A stretch of 64,000 nucleotides of DNA. It comes from Lachnospiraceae bacterium. Lineage in GTDB: Bacteria > Bacillota > Clostridia > Lachnospirales > Lachnospiraceae. The notes beneath the pieces are model-generated. The model saw only the letters and a program-made list of their open reading frames with translations, searched no databases and was not told where the DNA came from. Below, piece by piece: positions 7,127-14,921 of the stretch; position 1 is the first letter of the stretch, and every line of letters begins with the position of its first letter. Location: the NCBI GenBank assembly GCA_017399685.1, contig JAFQBM010000024.1, positions 62,001 through 126,000 of the forward strand. The letters are read 5' to 3'. The position numbers and the translations under genes are program-made.

Positions 7127-8371
7127 ATGGATACGGGGTCACTTATAATTATTTTATTTTGTATTGTAATGTCAGCATATTTTTCGGCGACAGAAACGGC
7201 ATTTTCATCTTTGAACAGAATCAGAATGAAAAATATGGCAGAAAAGGGAAATAAAAAAGCTGTATTAGTGTTAAGGATGTCAGAGAAATATGATAGTATG
7301 TTGTCTACGATTCTGATTGGTAATAATATAGTAAATATATTATGTACTTCTCTTGCGACTATCCTTTTTGTAGAATTGCTGGGAGAAGAAATGGGAGCAA
7401 GTGTTTCCACTATCGTTATTACTATTGTGGTATTGATTTTTGGTGAAGTATCACCAAAAAGTATTGCAAAAGAATCGCCGGAAAAGTTCGCTATGTTTTC
7501 GGCACCTTTACTAAATGCTTTAATGGTAATTTTAACACCGATAAACTTTCTGTTTGTTCAATGGAAGAAACTTTTATCTAAAATATTTAAAGTATCAGAT
7601 GACAAAGGTATTACAGAAGAAGAATTACTTACCATTGTGGAAGAAGCAGAACAGGGTGGAGGTATTGACAAAGAGGAAAGTACCTTGATTCGAAGTGCGA
7701 TTGAGTTTAATGAATTAGAAGCAGTAGATATTTTTACTCCAAGAATTGATGTTATCTCTGTTTCTGTAGATATGACCAAAGAAGAGGTTGCTCAGGTATT
7801 TAGGGAAACAGGCTTTTCAAGACTTCCGGTTTATGAAGGGGATATCGACCATATTGTTGGTATTTTGTATCAAAAAGATTTTCACAATTATATCTATCAT
7901 ACAGATGCAGAGATTCGTGATAATTTACGTCAGGTAGTATATATTACGAAAAATAAAAGAATTGATGATTTAATGAAGGAATTACAACAAAAGAAACTTC
8001 ATTTTGCTGTAATCGTGGATGAATTCGGCAGCATGTTCGGTATTGTAACTTTAGAAGATATCTTGGAGGAATTGGTTGGAGAAATCTGGGATGAGCATGA
8101 TGAGATTGTTCATGAAATTGAACAATTATCGGAATGTGAATATATAGTTTCAGGAAAAGCAAATGTAGAGAAATTATTTGATACATTAGATAAAAAGATG
8201 GAAATGGAAGTACTGACTGTAAACGGCTGGATTATGGAAATGTTAGGGAAAATACCTGTAGAAGGTGATTCTTTTGAAAGCCAGGGCTTAGAAGTTAAAG
8301 TGGAAAAGATGGCTGGAAAGCGTGTAGAGAAAGTACATATCTTTTGCAAGGAAGAAGTTTTGCAGGGATAA
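7127..8371 (+). CDS. CNNM/CorC (HlyC)-family membrane protein with CBS pair
   Basis: 414 residues from the ATG at 7127, chosen because AGAAAGGA precedes it; an in-frame start at 7058 would lie inside the terminator. The N-terminal DUF21/CNNM membrane domain (residues 1-170) carries SATETAFSSLN and GEVSPKSIAKE. A linker (EEELLTIVEEAEQGG) leads to a CBS pair with TPRIDV, GFSRLPVYEG and FAVIVDEFGSMFGIVTLEDILEE split across two repeats, and then a CorC_HlyC C-terminal domain. The family includes magnesium exporters such as MpfA, some tied to cyclic-di-AMP; cdaA lies 1.5 kb downstream. Direction of transport cannot be read from sequence. The old name hemolysin is misleading. Confidence 0.93.
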   Translation: MDTGSLIIILFCIVMSAYFSATETAFSSLNRIRMKNMAEKGNKKAVLVLRMSEKYDSMLSTILIGNNIVNILCTSLATILFVELLGEEMGASVSTIVITIVVLIFGEVSPKSIAKESPEKFAMFSAPLLNALMVILTPINFLFVQWKKLLSKIFKVSDDKGITEEELLTIVEEAEQGGGIDKEESTLIRSAIEFNELEAVDIFTPRIDVISVSVDMTKEEVAQVFRETGFSRLPVYEGDIDHIVGILYQKDFHNYIYHTDAEIRDNLRQVVYITKNKRIDDLMKELQQKKLHFAVIVDEFGSMFGIVTLEDILEELVGEIWDEHDEIVHEIEQLSECEYIVSGKANVEKLFDTLDKKMEMEVLTVNGWIMEMLGKIPVEGDSFESQGLEVKVEKMAGKRVEKVHIFCKEEVLQG

Positions 8372-8405
8372 GCGGGAGCAAGATATAAGTTTTTGGTCAG
8401 ATTCG

Positions 8406-8438
8406 GATAAAAGACAGTCCATAGGATTGTCTTTTATC
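8406..8438 (+). terminator. Hairpin terminator after the CNNM gene
   Basis: GATAAAAGACAGTCC (8406-8420), loop ATA, GGATTGTCTTTTATC (8424-8438): a 15-pair stem with one G-U. The downstream U tract is weak, so termination may be partial. Confidence 0.7.
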
Positions 8439-8502
8439 ATTTATGTGCTAAAAACGAATGTAGGAGCATTAAAAATTAATACTATGTTTTTTCGAAAAAT
8501 TA

Positions 8503-8511
8503 TGTTACAAT
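8503..8511 (+). promoter_or_regulatory. Extended -10 promoter for the cdaA gene group
   Basis: TGTTACAAT is a TG-n-TACAAT element 28 bases before the ATG at 8539. The -35 region is poor. It is the only promoter-like site between the terminator at 8438 and the gene group leading to cdaA-cdaR. Confidence 0.5.
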
Positions 8512-8538
8512 AAATAAAATAGAATGGGAGGCCGAGTT

Positions 8539-8991
8539 ATGATTAATGAAGAGAGAGTAAAGAACATGACCCGAATTGCCATATACGAAAAGAACCAGGG
8601 AAAAAGTCAGATTAGAATGAGTAAATATTATAAGATTGATTTTGTTACATATCATACATTACAGTCTTTAGTTTATGCTACCATAGCATTTGTTATGATT
8701 GGTGCTGCAGTGGTTTTGATGGGAATGGAATCTTTACTTGAGCAGATTAATACTTTGGATTATATGGCGATTGCGAAAGATATACTAATTTTGTATGGTA
8801 TTTGGATTTTGGTTTATTTTATTATATCTTTAATTGTATATAATATTCGTTATGATAGAATAAAACCCAACATAAAGGAATACTATCAAAATCTGAAGCT
8901 TCTGAATGAGCAGTATGAACAGGAAGCCATAGGAGAACTAAAAAAGAATAAAGGTGTGGTAATAAACGATGATGAGTTTACTGATTTTTAA
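8539..8991 (+). CDS. Unknown two-span membrane protein upstream of cdaA
   Basis: 150 residues from the ATG at 8539, with GGGAGG 8-13 bases before it; an ATG at 8524 overlaps that site and is rejected. A basic N-terminal segment (1-40) is followed by hydrophobic spans at about 44-62 and 84-107 and a charged, coiled C-terminal tail ending DDEFTDF. The next gene starts inside its last codons, so the two are translated together. I recognise no family. Its place two genes before cdaA suggests a role in the same membrane or nucleotide-signalling process, which is inference only. Confidence 0.75.
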   Translation: MINEERVKNMTRIAIYEKNQGKSQIRMSKYYKIDFVTYHTLQSLVYATIAFVMIGAAVVLMGMESLLEQINTLDYMAIAKDILILYGIWILVYFIISLIVYNIRYDRIKPNIKEYYQNLKLLNEQYEQEAIGELKKNKGVVINDDEFTDF

Positions 8992-9898
8992 GGATAAGTT
9001 AAGAGAGTTTTGTCATAAGAATGATACAGTATTAGTGCCGGTTGCGAAATTTGTTTTTGGATTAATTTTATTTTTTTCCTTAAATAAGTTGTTTGGTTAT
9101 TCCAGCTTGGCAAATAATATAGTAATTGTATTAGGATTATCTTTGCTTTGTGCATTATTTTCACAAGGTTTTTTTGCGCTTGTGTCTGGATTGGTTATTT
9201 TATTACATTTAACCAGCCTTTCCTTGGATACAGCATTGTTATTTTTAATTCTTTATGTCTTTTTGTATGTTTTATGCTTGAGATTTACTCCAAATTACGG
9301 TTACATAATCGTATTGACAGCAGCATTGTTCTTATTCAAAGTTCCATATCTGGTGCCGATTGTGGTGGGAATGACGGTTGGACTTTCTGGAGTTTTTGCC
9401 ATGATAACAGGCATTGTCATTTATTATTTCAGCCTTGCTGCCAAGGACGTTTCTGTATTACTAAGTACTAAATCAGGGGATGAAACATTTCAGCCTTTTT
9501 CGTATATCATAACAGAGTTAATGGAAAATAAAGAATTCTTTCTTACTGTGATTACTTTTTGTGTTGTGTTAGCAGTATTCTATTTTATTTATCGTTTATC
9601 TATGAGTTATTCCTGGTATATTGCCATTGCTGCAGCCATTGTAGTAAGCGTTTTATTGTTCTTGATTGGAGGAACTGTCTTAGATACTAAAATTATGATA
9701 GGTTCTGTTCTTTTGGGAAATATACTGGCAGGATTACTTGCGGTGGTGGTACAATTTTTCAAAGGGGTTGTGGATTATTCCAGAACAGAACTGGTACAAT
9801 TTGAAGATGATGATTATTACTATTATGTAAAGGCTGTACCTAAGATAAAAGTTTCGGAAGAGAATATAAATATTAAGAAAATTCAGGCTAGAAAGTAA
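8969..9898 (+). CDS. Unknown polytopic membrane protein upstream of cdaA
   Basis: 309 residues, mostly hydrophobic, with about eight to nine membrane spans between residues 15 and 265, then a soluble tail with an acidic and tyrosine-rich patch (EDDDYYYYVK) and a basic end. It starts 23 bases before the stop of the preceding gene (ATGATGAG) with only a weak AAAGG site, so translational coupling is likely. It ends 23 bases before cdaA. I cannot assign a transporter or enzyme family. Position suggests a partner of the CdaA-CdaR membrane complex or a target of it. Confidence 0.8.
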   Translation: MMSLLIFKDKLREFCHKNDTVLVPVAKFVFGLILFFSLNKLFGYSSLANNIVIVLGLSLLCALFSQGFFALVSGLVILLHLTSLSLDTALLFLILYVFLYVLCLRFTPNYGYIIVLTAALFLFKVPYLVPIVVGMTVGLSGVFAMITGIVIYYFSLAAKDVSVLLSTKSGDETFQPFSYIITELMENKEFFLTVITFCVVLAVFYFIYRLSMSYSWYIAIAAAIVVSVLLFLIGGTVLDTKIMIGSVLLGNILAGLLAVVVQFFKGVVDYSRTELVQFEDDDYYYYVKAVPKIKVSEENINIKKIQARK

Positions 9899-9921
9899 AA
9901 AAATAATTGGGGTTGGTGAAT

Positions 9922-10803
9922 ATGGATAAAATTTTTAATTTTATTCAAAACAATTTTGAGTGGTTGGCGTTACCCAAAATTGGAATATCGGATATAGTTG
10001 AAATAGCAATCATAAGTGTTGTAATTTATTATGTTATCAAATGGGTTAAGAATACCAGAGCGTGGATGTTGTTTCGTGGGATTTTGGTATTAATGATTTT
10101 TATGGCGGTTGCGACGGTGTTTAGATTTAACACCATTATCTGGATATTTTCGAATACTATTAGTGTTGGAATTATTGCTATTATTATTGTGTTTCAGCCG
10201 GAACTTAGAAGAGCTTTGGAACAGCTGGGGCAAAGAAACACATTAGCGTCTATTTTTTCCTTTGATGACCAGAAGGATAAAAAAGAGCGTTTTACCGACC
10301 GTACGATTACGGAGATTGTAAAAGCAACCTTCGAACTGGCAAAAACAAAGACAGGTGCCTTGATTGTAATTGAACAGGAAGTAGTGCTGGGAGAGTACGA
10401 AAAGACAGGGATTGCATTGGATTCAAAGATAAGTTCCCAATTACTAATTAATATTTTTGAACACAATACTCCGTTACATGATGGAGCGATTATCATTCGT
10501 GGAAATAGAATTGTAGCAGCTACCTGTTATCTTCCGCTGTCAGAGAATCTAAGTATTAATAAGGAATTAGGAACAAGACATAGAGCGGGAATCGGTATCA
10601 GCGAAGTGTCCGACAGTCTTACCATTATTGTTTCCGAGGAAACGGGAAAAGTTTCTTTGGCTATTGGTGGCGAGTTGATTCGAAACGTGGATGGAGATAA
10701 TGTTAGGAATAAATTATCTTATATCCAAAAACGTTCCATTGATGTAAAGAAATTTAAATTATGGAAGGGTAGAAGCAAGTATGAAGGAAAAGCTGTTAAA
10801 TAA
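9922..10803 (+). CDS. cdaA: Diadenylate cyclase CdaA
   Basis: 293 residues from the ATG at 9922 (GGGGTTGG before it; an upstream TTG at 9907 is rejected). Three N-terminal membrane helices occupy residues 10-85 and a DAC (DisA_N) domain residues 90-265. The catalytic signatures are present: DGA at 187-189 within LHDGAIII, and RHR at 219-221. The enzyme joins two ATP into cyclic-di-AMP, which controls potassium and osmolyte uptake and wall homeostasis. The regulator gene cdaR follows and overlaps by 23 bases, the usual Firmicute arrangement, though no glmM follows within this stretch. Confidence 0.96.
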   Translation: MDKIFNFIQNNFEWLALPKIGISDIVEIAIISVVIYYVIKWVKNTRAWMLFRGILVLMIFMAVATVFRFNTIIWIFSNTISVGIIAIIIVFQPELRRALEQLGQRNTLASIFSFDDQKDKKERFTDRTITEIVKATFELAKTKTGALIVIEQEVVLGEYEKTGIALDSKISSQLLINIFEHNTPLHDGAIIIRGNRIVAATCYLPLSENLSINKELGTRHRAGIGISEVSDSLTIIVSEETGKVSLAIGGELIRNVDGDNVRNKLSYIQKRSIDVKKFKLWKGRSKYEGKAVK

Positions 10804-12022
10804 TGCAGGAATAAAAATAATATCTGTTTTATTTGCAATTATGCTATGGCTTTTGGTTGTCAATACAGAAGATCTGATTATTACCAGGGATTTTAAGGAC
10901 ATTAAAGTTCAGGTGATTAATGAAGATGAAATTTCTGAGATTGATAAGGTTTATGAAATTGTAGAGGGCAGTACAGTGGATATCACTGTGGAAGGAAGAA
11001 GAACGGTGTTAGACCAGCTTAGCAGCAACGATTTTATTGCTACCGCTGATTTAGGTAAGTTATCGGATGTCTATGCAGTGAAGATTCAGGTTCTTCCAAC
11101 GAAGTCAAGTCTGAAAGATGAAATTACCATAACTTGTAACGGTAATGATACTTTAAAAGTAGAATTGGAAGAAAAAGAAACCAAGCAGGTGCCTGTAACC
11201 ATTGTAACTCAGGGAACTCCTGCCAATGGATACGCTGTGGGCAGTGATAAGGTAATTGTGAAATCACCGAATATTATTGAAGTAACCGGAGCCCAGAGTC
11301 TGGTAAAAAAGGTAAAAGAAGCAAGAATTTATGTGAATGTAAGCAATGTTTATAAAGATTTTGAACTGGTTTCTACACCGATTCTGGTAGATTCAGATGG
11401 AGATGAAGTAGTTGGTGCAGAAAGACTTAAGGTGAGTTCTGACAGTGTCACTATCAGCATGAAGATATTTAAAACCAAGGAAGTCGATGTTGAGGTGGAT
11501 TATGTGGGAATGGTTCAGGACGGATATGTAGTAGATTCCTTGGAATACGAGCCAAAAACTATTTTGGTGGCAGGTCTGGAAGAAGATTTAAAACAGATTT
11601 CAAAAATAGAAATTAAGGACATTGATGTTTCGGGCTTAAGCGGAGATTTTGAACCATCTATTGATATTTCTGATTATTTACCGGACGGTGTATATCCTGC
11701 AGATTCCGCTACAGTCGTTAATGTAACGGTAAAGATTCGAAAAGCCTCTGAAAAAGTATTTGAATTCACACAGGATGATATTTTATTGCAAAATGCTAAT
11801 GATAAGTATAGTTATAAAATCAAAGAACAAAAATTTACTTTAAGGGTATCAGGAAATGATAAAACCTTAAATGAGTTAGAATTAAGTGATTTAGCTCCAT
11901 ATATTGATTGTACGGTATTAAGGGAATCAAAGGATAACATTATGCCAATACAATTAAAGGAAGTAGATGGAGTCAAAATAAAAACTAGTTTAAATGCCGT
12001 AGTTACGGTAGAACAAAAATAA
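10781..12022 (+). CDS. cdaR: CdaR, YbbR-domain regulator of CdaA
   Basis: 413 residues: a membrane anchor at about 8-28 (IKIISVLFAIMLWLLVVNTE), then a long extracytoplasmic beta-rich region of YbbR repeats (for example around VPVTIVTQGTPANGYAVG and VDVEVDYVGMVQDGYVV) to the end. CdaR proteins bind CdaA in the membrane and modulate its activity. The start overlaps the end of cdaA, so the two are coupled. The last 90 residues are less typical of YbbR. HPr follows after 21 bases. Confidence 0.93.
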   Translation: MKEKLLNNAGIKIISVLFAIMLWLLVVNTEDLIITRDFKDIKVQVINEDEISEIDKVYEIVEGSTVDITVEGRRTVLDQLSSNDFIATADLGKLSDVYAVKIQVLPTKSSLKDEITITCNGNDTLKVELEEKETKQVPVTIVTQGTPANGYAVGSDKVIVKSPNIIEVTGAQSLVKKVKEARIYVNVSNVYKDFELVSTPILVDSDGDEVVGAERLKVSSDSVTISMKIFKTKEVDVEVDYVGMVQDGYVVDSLEYEPKTILVAGLEEDLKQISKIEIKDIDVSGLSGDFEPSIDISDYLPDGVYPADSATVVNVTVKIRKASEKVFEFTQDDILLQNANDKYSYKIKEQKFTLRVSGNDKTLNELELSDLAPYIDCTVLRESKDNIMPIQLKEVDGVKIKTSLNAVVTVEQK

Positions 12023-12043
12023 TATATAATTGGAGGAGTTACC

Positions 12044-12307
12044 ATGGTATCACAAAAAGTTTCAATAAAAAATGCAGAAGGATTACATTTAAGACCAGCC
12101 GGATTATTATGTAAAGAGTCTTTAAAATTTAAATCACAAATTACTTTTAAGATTCGTACCAGCATTGCAAATGCAAAAAGTGTGCTGAGTGTTTTGGCAG
12201 CATGCGTAAAATGTGGAGATGAAATCGAAGTATTTTGTGAAGGTGAGGATGAAGAAGCTGCTTTGGCAGGAATCATTAAATTGATTGAAGATGGATTAGG
12301 GGAATAA
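12044..12307 (+). CDS. ptsH: HPr phosphocarrier protein
   Basis: 87 residues with GLHLRPA carrying His15, the site phosphorylated by enzyme I, and NAKS carrying Ser46, the HPr-kinase site used for catabolite control in Firmicutes. Ala-to-Leu next to His15 and a cysteine pair in AACVKCG are departures from standard HPr. GGAGGAG precedes the ATG. Enzyme I is not adjacent, so it could be a paralog rather than the general PTS HPr, but both phospho-sites are kept. Confidence 0.88.
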   Translation: MVSQKVSIKNAEGLHLRPAGLLCKESLKFKSQITFKIRTSIANAKSVLSVLAACVKCGDEIEVFCEGEDEEAALAGIIKLIEDGLGE

Positions 12308-12346
12308 TCGAAGTCAAAGAATAGAATTGTAACATGGAGGAGTAAA

Positions 12347-13711
12347 ATGAAGGAAATGAATTATTCGGAAGTTACGCCGGAAATTGTGAAGTTATCGCAA
12401 AAATGTATAGAAAATGGCAGTATTGATCCTGAACTATATGGTAAATACGAGGTAAAAAGGGGCCTTAGAGACTTAAGTGGAAAAGGCGTATTAACCGGAT
12501 TAACAGAAGTTTCAAAGATACAATCTTATATTGTAGAAGACGATGATATGATTCCTTGTGAAGGAAAGTTATATTATCATGGTGTAGATATTGAGGATTT
12601 AGTGGCAGGTTTTACAAAGGAAAAACGTTTTGGCTTTGAGGAAACAACATATTTATTATTATTCGGTGAACTTCCGACAAAGAAGCAGTTGGATGAATTT
12701 AAAGGAATTTTATCAGATTACCGTTCCCTGCCTCCTAGTTTTGTGCGGGATATCATATTAAAGGCGCCAAGTAAAGATATGATGAATACATTAGCAAGAA
12801 GTGTTTTAACCTTGTATTCATATGACGAAAAGGCAAATGATATTACAATTCCAAATGTTTTAAGACAATGTATACAGTTGATTGCAAATTTCCCAATGCT
12901 ATCTGTTTATGGTTATCAGGCATACAGCCATTATTTTGAGGGTGAAAGTCTTATTATTCATCCGCCTCAAAAGGAATTATCAACAGCAGAAAATATCTTA
13001 TACACATTAAGAAAAGACAGTAAATATACGGAACTGGAAGCAAGAATTTTAGACCTTGCATTGGTAATACATGCAGAACATGGTGGTGGTAATAACTCTA
13101 CCTTTACTACCCACGTGGTTACTTCTTCCGGTACCGATACTTATTCTGTAGTAGCTGCATCCCTTGGTTCTTTAAAGGGACCAAAACATGGTGGTGCGAA
13201 TTTCAAAGTAATGGAAATGATATCTAACATTAAGGAAAATATTTCTGACTGGACGGATGAATCAGCTTTGGAAGAGTATTTACTAAAAATACTTCGCAAA
13301 GAAGTATTTGACCAAAAAGGCTTAATTTATGGTATGGGGCATGCTGTATATTCAATTTCTGACCCAAGAGCTAAGGTATTTAAGTCTTTTGTGGAGAAAT
13401 TGTCTGTGGAAAAGAATCGAAAGGAAGAATTTGCTTTATATGAAGCAATTGAACGTCTTGCACCAAAGGTAATTGCAAAAGAAAGAAAAATATATAAGGG
13501 TGTCAGTGCGAATGTAGATTTTTATAGTGGATTTGTATATTCCATGTTAGGTCTGCCATTAGAACTTTATACACCGATTTTTGCCATTGCAAGAATTTCC
13601 GGTTGGAGTGCTCATCGATTAGAAGAATTAATTAATGAAGGAAAGATTATTCGTCCGGCATATAAGAGTGTTGCCAAACATATGAATTACGTTCCTTTAG
13701 ATGAAAGATAA
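12347..13711 (+). CDS. Citrate synthase
   Basis: 454 residues, longer than the 370-430 of many bacterial enzymes because of an N-terminal extension of about 60 residues. The catalytic regions are present: HAEHGGGNNST, GPKHGGAN, GMGHAVYSISDPRAK and the late aspartate in ANVDFYSG. It condenses acetyl-CoA and oxaloacetate to citrate; a methylcitrate role cannot be excluded. ATGGAGGAG lies just before the start. It is 39 bases after HPr and probably shares its transcript. In an anaerobe it would feed 2-oxoglutarate for glutamate. Confidence 0.9.
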   Translation: MKEMNYSEVTPEIVKLSQKCIENGSIDPELYGKYEVKRGLRDLSGKGVLTGLTEVSKIQSYIVEDDDMIPCEGKLYYHGVDIEDLVAGFTKEKRFGFEETTYLLLFGELPTKKQLDEFKGILSDYRSLPPSFVRDIILKAPSKDMMNTLARSVLTLYSYDEKANDITIPNVLRQCIQLIANFPMLSVYGYQAYSHYFEGESLIIHPPQKELSTAENILYTLRKDSKYTELEARILDLALVIHAEHGGGNNSTFTTHVVTSSGTDTYSVVAASLGSLKGPKHGGANFKVMEMISNIKENISDWTDESALEEYLLKILRKEVFDQKGLIYGMGHAVYSISDPRAKVFKSFVEKLSVEKNRKEEFALYEAIERLAPKVIAKERKIYKGVSANVDFYSGFVYSMLGLPLELYTPIFAIARISGWSAHRLEELINEGKIIRPAYKSVAKHMNYVPLDER

Positions 13712-13819
13712 GATTTAAAAGAAAAATAATAATATCAGAAATTAAAATACTTACGAATTCGCTGAATGAAACAGTATGAAGTTTGAAATACTATACTAGT
13801 ACAGTGAAAAGGAGTTGTT

Positions 13820-14557
13820 ATGATGCTGGAACAATTTTCGAGAACAGGGTTATTAATAGGTGAATCCGCTGTGCAGTCTCTGATGAATGCACGGGTAGCT
13901 GTGTTTGGTTTGGGCGGAGTTGGTGGTTATGTTGTAGAGGCTCTTGCCCGCAGCGGAGTCGGAGAATTTGATTTAATTGATAACGATACGGTTTGTCTTA
14001 GTAATTTAAACCGCCAGATTATTGCCACTCATAAAACCATAGGAAAAAGCAAGGTGGATGTTATGAAAGAGCGTATTTTGGACATCAATCCGGATGCTGT
14101 GGTGCATACTCATAATTGTTTTTTTCTGCCTGAAACCTCAGGTGAGTTTCGGTTTGAAGATTATTCCTATGTGGTGGATGCCATTGACACTGTTTCTGGA
14201 AAAATTGAAATCATTATGAAAGCACAGGCTGCTCATGTGCCGGTAATCAGCAGTATGGGTACTGGAAATAAATTAGACCCTACCAGATTGGAAATTTCTG
14301 ATATTTATAAGACACAGGTATGTCCTTTGGCAAAGGTCATGAGAAGAGAATTAAAAAACAGAGGTGTAAAAAAGCTGAAAGTAGTATATTCTCAGGAAAT
14401 CCCTATAAAACAGGAGGTGGATTCTGTTACTTCAGAAGATGCAGGTAATAAGGAAAGAAAACGTCCGGTTCCTGCAAGCATTGCTTTCGTTCCTTCTGTG
14501 GCAGGGTTAATCATTGCAGGGGAAGTAATCAAAGACTTGATTAAGGAAGAAACTTGA
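13820..14557 (+). CDS. tcdA: tRNA threonylcarbamoyladenosine dehydratase TcdA
   Basis: 245 residues of the E1-like/ThiF fold: nucleotide loop GLGGVGG at 30-36, FDLIDNDTVCLSNLNRQ, and DAIDTVSGK with VISSMGTGNKLDP. The opening QFSRTGLLIG and TSEDAGNKERKRPVPAS near the end are typical of TcdA (YgdL/CsdL). TcdA uses ATP to turn t6A37 of tRNA into its cyclic form. Two adjacent ATGs (13820, 13823) are possible starts after AGGAG. The -35 box of the aspS T-box promoter overlaps its last codons. Confidence 0.93.
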   Translation: MMLEQFSRTGLLIGESAVQSLMNARVAVFGLGGVGGYVVEALARSGVGEFDLIDNDTVCLSNLNRQIIATHKTIGKSKVDVMKERILDINPDAVVHTHNCFFLPETSGEFRFEDYSYVVDAIDTVSGKIEIIMKAQAAHVPVISSMGTGNKLDPTRLEISDIYKTQVCPLAKVMRRELKNRGVKKLKVVYSQEIPIKQEVDSVTSEDAGNKERKRPVPASIAFVPSVAGLIIAGEVIKDLIKEET

Positions 14558-14582
14558 CAAGGGAAAAAGGCTGAGATATAAT
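14554..14582 (+). promoter_or_regulatory. Consensus sigma-A promoter for aspS
   Basis: TTGACA (14554-14559), 17 bases, TATAAT (14577-14582): perfect in both boxes and spacing. It overlaps the tcdA stop codon and starts the T-box RNA at about 14589. Confidence 0.93.
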
Positions 14583-14588
14583 ATGGAA

Positions 14589-14895
14589 CATGAGACGATG
14601 TCGTTTTTGGGAAAATGACGGCATTGGTAAATATAAAAGGCTATGACGAAGAGAAGTAGTGTAAATTATCGCTTCCAGAGAGTGAGGGAGGGTGAAATCC
14701 TCACAGAATGAATTTACATGAATAACACTTAAGAGCTGCAATCCGAACGTAAAAACAGATTATTAGTAGGTGCGACGTAGTTGTACGTAACACAACAAGG
14801 TTTTAGACCGGTAAGTGACTGGAAATCAGTAAGTCAGGTGGTACCGCGGACATTATTTGTTCGTCCTGAACATTATGTTTAGGGCGAATTTTTTT
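14589..14895 (+). promoter_or_regulatory. T-box riboswitch with Asn (AAC) specifier upstream of aspS
   Basis: Stem I has the AGTA and GAA halves of the specifier loop, bounded by TGTAAATT/AATTTACA above and AAG/CTT below. The 3' strand reads GAAT-AAC-A, placing codon AAC (Asn) at 14724-14726 before the conserved purine. AGAGAG lies in the distal part at 14677-14682. The T-box AGGTGGTACCGCGG is at 14836-14849. The terminator is TTCGTCCTGAAC (14860-14871)/GTTTAGGGCGAA (14877-14888) plus seven T. Uncharged tRNA would stabilise the antiterminator and allow aspS expression. No GAC or GAT (Asp) codon fits the specifier position. Confidence 0.92.
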
Positions 14896-14921
14896 ATTTC
14901 AAAAAAAGAAAGGAAGAACTT

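Noticed and set aside
6920..13768. Shared word TTCAGCGAA (at about 6926) and its reverse complement TTCGCTGAA (at about 13757)
   Set aside because: Only nine bases are shared and flanks differ. Two hits in 64 kb are not evidence for a repeat family.
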